A stretch of DNA of 64,000 nt, taken from Kyrpidia tusciae DSM 2912 (GTDB lineage: Bacteria > Bacillota > Bacilli > Kyrpidiales > Kyrpidiaceae). Every line of letters starts with the position of its first letter. Positions within the stretch are counted from its first letter, which is position 1. The stretch covers positions 806,001 to 870,000 of the forward strand of contig NC_014098.1 of the NCBI RefSeq assembly GCF_000092905.1. Direction: 5' to 3'. The notes beneath the pieces were generated by a model, which was given only the letters and a program-made list of their open reading frames with translations, did no database searches and was not told the origin of the DNA. This document shows positions 62,051-64,000 of the stretch, in pieces. The translations under genes and the position numbers were made by a program.

Positions 62051-62796
62051 GAGTGGAGGTTTCTCACTTGTCCGATGCAGTAGAAGTGCAAAACGTCTGG
62101 AAAAAATTCCGCATCTATCATGATAAGGCGTATACGCTCAAAGAACGCTTGATCTTTTGGAACCGGCAAAAGGCCGACGAATTTTGGGCTCTTAAGGGTG
62201 TGAATTTGACGATCCATTCCGGAACCACCGTCGGGTTGATCGGCCGGAACGGGTCAGGGAAAAGTACGTTATTAAAGATTATCAGCCGGATTCTCTATCC
62301 AACCAGAGGAGAGGTCAAGATCCGTGGCCGCGTGTCAACACTCCTGGAACTGGGAGCCGGTTTTCATCCCGACTTCACAGGGAGAGAAAATATTTTCCTG
62401 AACGCGTCGATTCTTGGGTTTACTCGAAAGGAAATTAAAGACAAGCTACAAGATATTATCGCCTTCTCGGAACTGGAGGATTTTATTGACAACCCGGTTC
62501 GTAATTACTCATCGGGGATGTACATGCGCCTCGGATTTTCGGTGGCCGTCCATGTGGATCCGGACATTCTCCTTGTTGATGAAGTTTTGGCCGTAGGGGA
62601 TTTGGCTTTTCAGGAGAAGTGCATAAACCGGATTAAAGAAATGAAGCGCCAGGGAAAAACGATCATCTTTGTCTCGCACTCCCCGGATCAGGTGGAGGAT
62701 TTGTGTGATGTGGCCGTATGGCTGGACAAGGGCGAGATCAAGATGCAAGGGCGGGCGGACCAAGTGGTAGAGGCCTATGTCCGTTCGGTGTCTTGA
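62047..62796 (+). CDS. Polysaccharide ABC transporter ATP-binding protein
   Basis: 249 residues. N-terminal VEVQNVWKKFRIYHDKAYTLKE, Walker A GRNGSGKST, signature YSSGMYMRLGFSVA, Walker B ILLVDEVLAVGD, H-loop FVSHSPDQ. Lacks the C-terminal carbohydrate-binding domain of long Wzt proteins, resembling TagH/short Wzt. Last gene of the cluster. Confidence 0.93.
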   Translation: MRVEVSHLSDAVEVQNVWKKFRIYHDKAYTLKERLIFWNRQKADEFWALKGVNLTIHSGTTVGLIGRNGSGKSTLLKIISRILYPTRGEVKIRGRVSTLLELGAGFHPDFTGRENIFLNASILGFTRKEIKDKLQDIIAFSELEDFIDNPVRNYSSGMYMRLGFSVAVHVDPDILLVDEVLAVGDLAFQEKCINRIKEMKRQGKTIIFVSHSPDQVEDLCDVAVWLDKGEIKMQGRADQVVEAYVRSVS

Positions 62797-63097
62797 ATGA
62801 ATTCATTCATCGTTGTTTGGATATACATCCTCGGCGAAACCTGCGGATGTACAATCGAAGCTCAGGGGGTGAGAGGTCTCACGACCACTAACTGGGTGAC
62901 TCCGACTCCCAACGGCGGTTTTGTCGCCCCTGGGTAGCTGGCGCTGGCTGTCAAGCGTCTTTGAAAATGTCACCTTAAGTCGTCTATGAATCTGTTATGC
63001 AAAGGACAAGCTAGAAATGGTTCCATCTGGATCATTAAGGGGAAGGGCTTCCTGTCGGTCGCCCTTCCCGCTCACCCACAGGATGAGTGGGCGAGGG

Positions 63098-63173
63098 GCT
63101 GTCAAGGACCTTTCGCGGCATATCCTCGCGCCGCTGTCGCGTCGCTGCGGTATTCCACGGTGTCCTTGACAGC
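63098..63173. repeat. Inverted repeat next to the transposase gene
   Basis: GCTGTCAAGGAC (63098-63109) and GTCCTTGACAGC (63162-63173) are perfect 12-bp complements separated by 52 bp of GC-rich hairpin-prone DNA. It lies ~95 bp beyond the transposase stop and may belong to the end of that element. The rest of 62797-63266 has no gene I can support. Confidence 0.6.
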
Positions 63174-63266
63174 CGCGGGGGACGCAGCCGATGCGCGCCA
63201 TTTGTGCGATTGCGAACGACCCGGCCCGTGTGATAGGATGCGGGCGAGAACCGGTCGTCTCCTGTG

Positions 63267-64000
63267 TCAACGCCGGTTCTTGGAAATCAGGGACGCCCGT
63301 CTCCACGGGTGGTCGGCAGCGGGTCGATGCGGTGGTCGCGGGCCCGCTGTTTGTTTTTGAGCAGTGGGAGAAGCGGCAGGCGGCGAAGGACTGGTGGGGC
63401 GAAGGGGGAGGAGAGCCCCTTGATACCAAGCAACAACCTCGCCGTCTAGGGTCTGACGGACCTGGACACGGGTTTTTGGAGGTGGTGCCTTGAAGGAGCG
63501 AGGTACGGCCAGGGTGTAGAGCGTGCCTTGGTAAGACAGGGTTTGACCGGCTCCAACGGTGCGATGATCCCGGAAACACAGGACGTAGCGAAGGTCGAGG
63601 TGTTGGGGAACCGGGCGATAGGCCGGCTGGGCTTGGTCCGGCAAGACAGCAAACTGAGCATTGTGCCGAGCAATGAGTTCGGGCAGGACGGCGTTGGCCT
63701 CCTCCAGAGAACAGACGTTACGCAGGCGTAGCTCGATGACCAAGCGATTTTGAAGGGTCCGCCAGAGCCGTTCCACCCGACCTTTGGCCTGAGGCGTTCG
63801 GGCCTTGTAATGGGTGATGCCGAGTTCAGCCAGGGCCTGACCGAACTGGGAGAGGGGCTGCTGCTCACCGGCGAGTTGCTGTTCGATGGTCAAGGGTTCG
63901 CGGGGAGAGCGAAAGATGGTGTGCCGGTCCGAGTACAGGGCGACCGGGACGCCGTAGGCGAGAATCCCTTGACGCATGACCTCGAAATAACCGGCAAGGT
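63267..64000 (-). CDS. ISNCY (IS1202)-like transposase, C-terminal part
   Basis: The reading frame is open to the window edge, so the start lies outside. Integrase-core features: Asp in VALYSDRHTIFRSP and Glu in KGRVERLWRTLQNRLVIELRL, followed by a C-terminal beta-rich domain (LRYVLCFRDHRTVGAGQTLS). This is the pattern of ISNCY/IS1202 transposases. The C-terminal ~50 residues are Pro/Ala-rich. Confidence 0.85.
   Translation of the reverse strand, partial: LAGYFEVMRQGILAYGVPVALYSDRHTIFRSPREPLTIEQQLAGEQQPLSQFGQALAELGITHYKARTPQAKGRVERLWRTLQNRLVIELRLRNVCSLEEANAVLPELIARHNAQFAVLPDQAQPAYRPVPQHLDLRYVLCFRDHRTVGAGQTLSYQGTLYTLAVPRSFKAPPPKTRVQVRQTLDGEVVAWYQGALLPLRPTSPSPPAASPTAQKQTAGPRPPHRPAADHPWRRASLISKNRR

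Overview
The window is high-GC (60% or more across most of it) yet Bacillota-like. It has a B. subtilis-type purC-S-Q-L-F-M-N-H-D operon, strong AGGAGG-type ribosome binding sites with many GTG/TTG starts, a remnant of a sporulation sigma factor, and YolD/UvrX-type genes. This suggests a GC-rich Alicyclobacillaceae relative, possibly Kyrpidia. That placement is inferred from family and codon style, not from a database search.

Layout. 1-9.75 kb: de novo purine operon, tightly coupled with 4-bp overlaps. 9.8-16.2 kb: patatin-like lipase, MFS transporter, thioredoxin-like lipoprotein, galU, a membrane protein, and a 5'-truncated Y-family polymerase with its YolD partner. 16.2-18.7 kb: an IS607-type element (serine recombinase plus TnpB). 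19.2-23.5 kb: proline catabolism (proline dehydrogenase and P5C dehydrogenase) behind a textbook sigma-54 promoter, with a divergent enhancer-binding activator. 23.5-31 kb: accessory island with Rpn and Fic pseudogenes, a SNF2 helicase plus coiled-coil partner, a Uma2 nuclease, a UPF0158 protein and a pRiA4b-ORF3-like protein. 31-36 kb: aldehyde dehydrogenase/DUF779 operon with a second sigma-54 promoter, next to an AcoR-like regulator that has lost its AAA+ core, then a zinc alcohol dehydrogenase. 36-41.2 kb: secreted esterase-like protein, TPR protein and a thiol/redox group (flavodoxin, DCC protein, cysteine-bearing MarR regulator, glutaredoxin-like protein). 41.2-45 kb: IS110-type element inserted in an Rpn remnant, a second Uma2, and one intact Rpn nuclease. 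45.3-62.8 kb: galE, an EAL protein and a dTDP-rhamnose/surface polysaccharide cluster (rfbBDCA, glycosyltransferases, methyltransferase, Wzm/Wzt exporter). By eye the GC content falls from about 53 kb onward, as in acquired polysaccharide loci. 63.1-64 kb: end of an ISNCY/IS1202-like element.

The most unusual property is the number of short, decayed second copies of genes that also occur intact in the window: the MFS 3' end, a galU segment, marR, rpn (several), the 5' half of the secreted esterase, the EAL 3' part and two glycosyltransferases. The MFS and galU scraps keep the order and spacing of their sources. Other scraps have no intact source here (SigK-like region 4, DegT aminotransferase, Fic, Y-family polymerase). 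Candidate less-described systems are the SNF2 helicase/coiled-coil pair, the guide-RNA-bearing ends of the IS607 and IS110 elements, and the acetaldehyde regulon whose sigma-54 activator has lost its ATPase.
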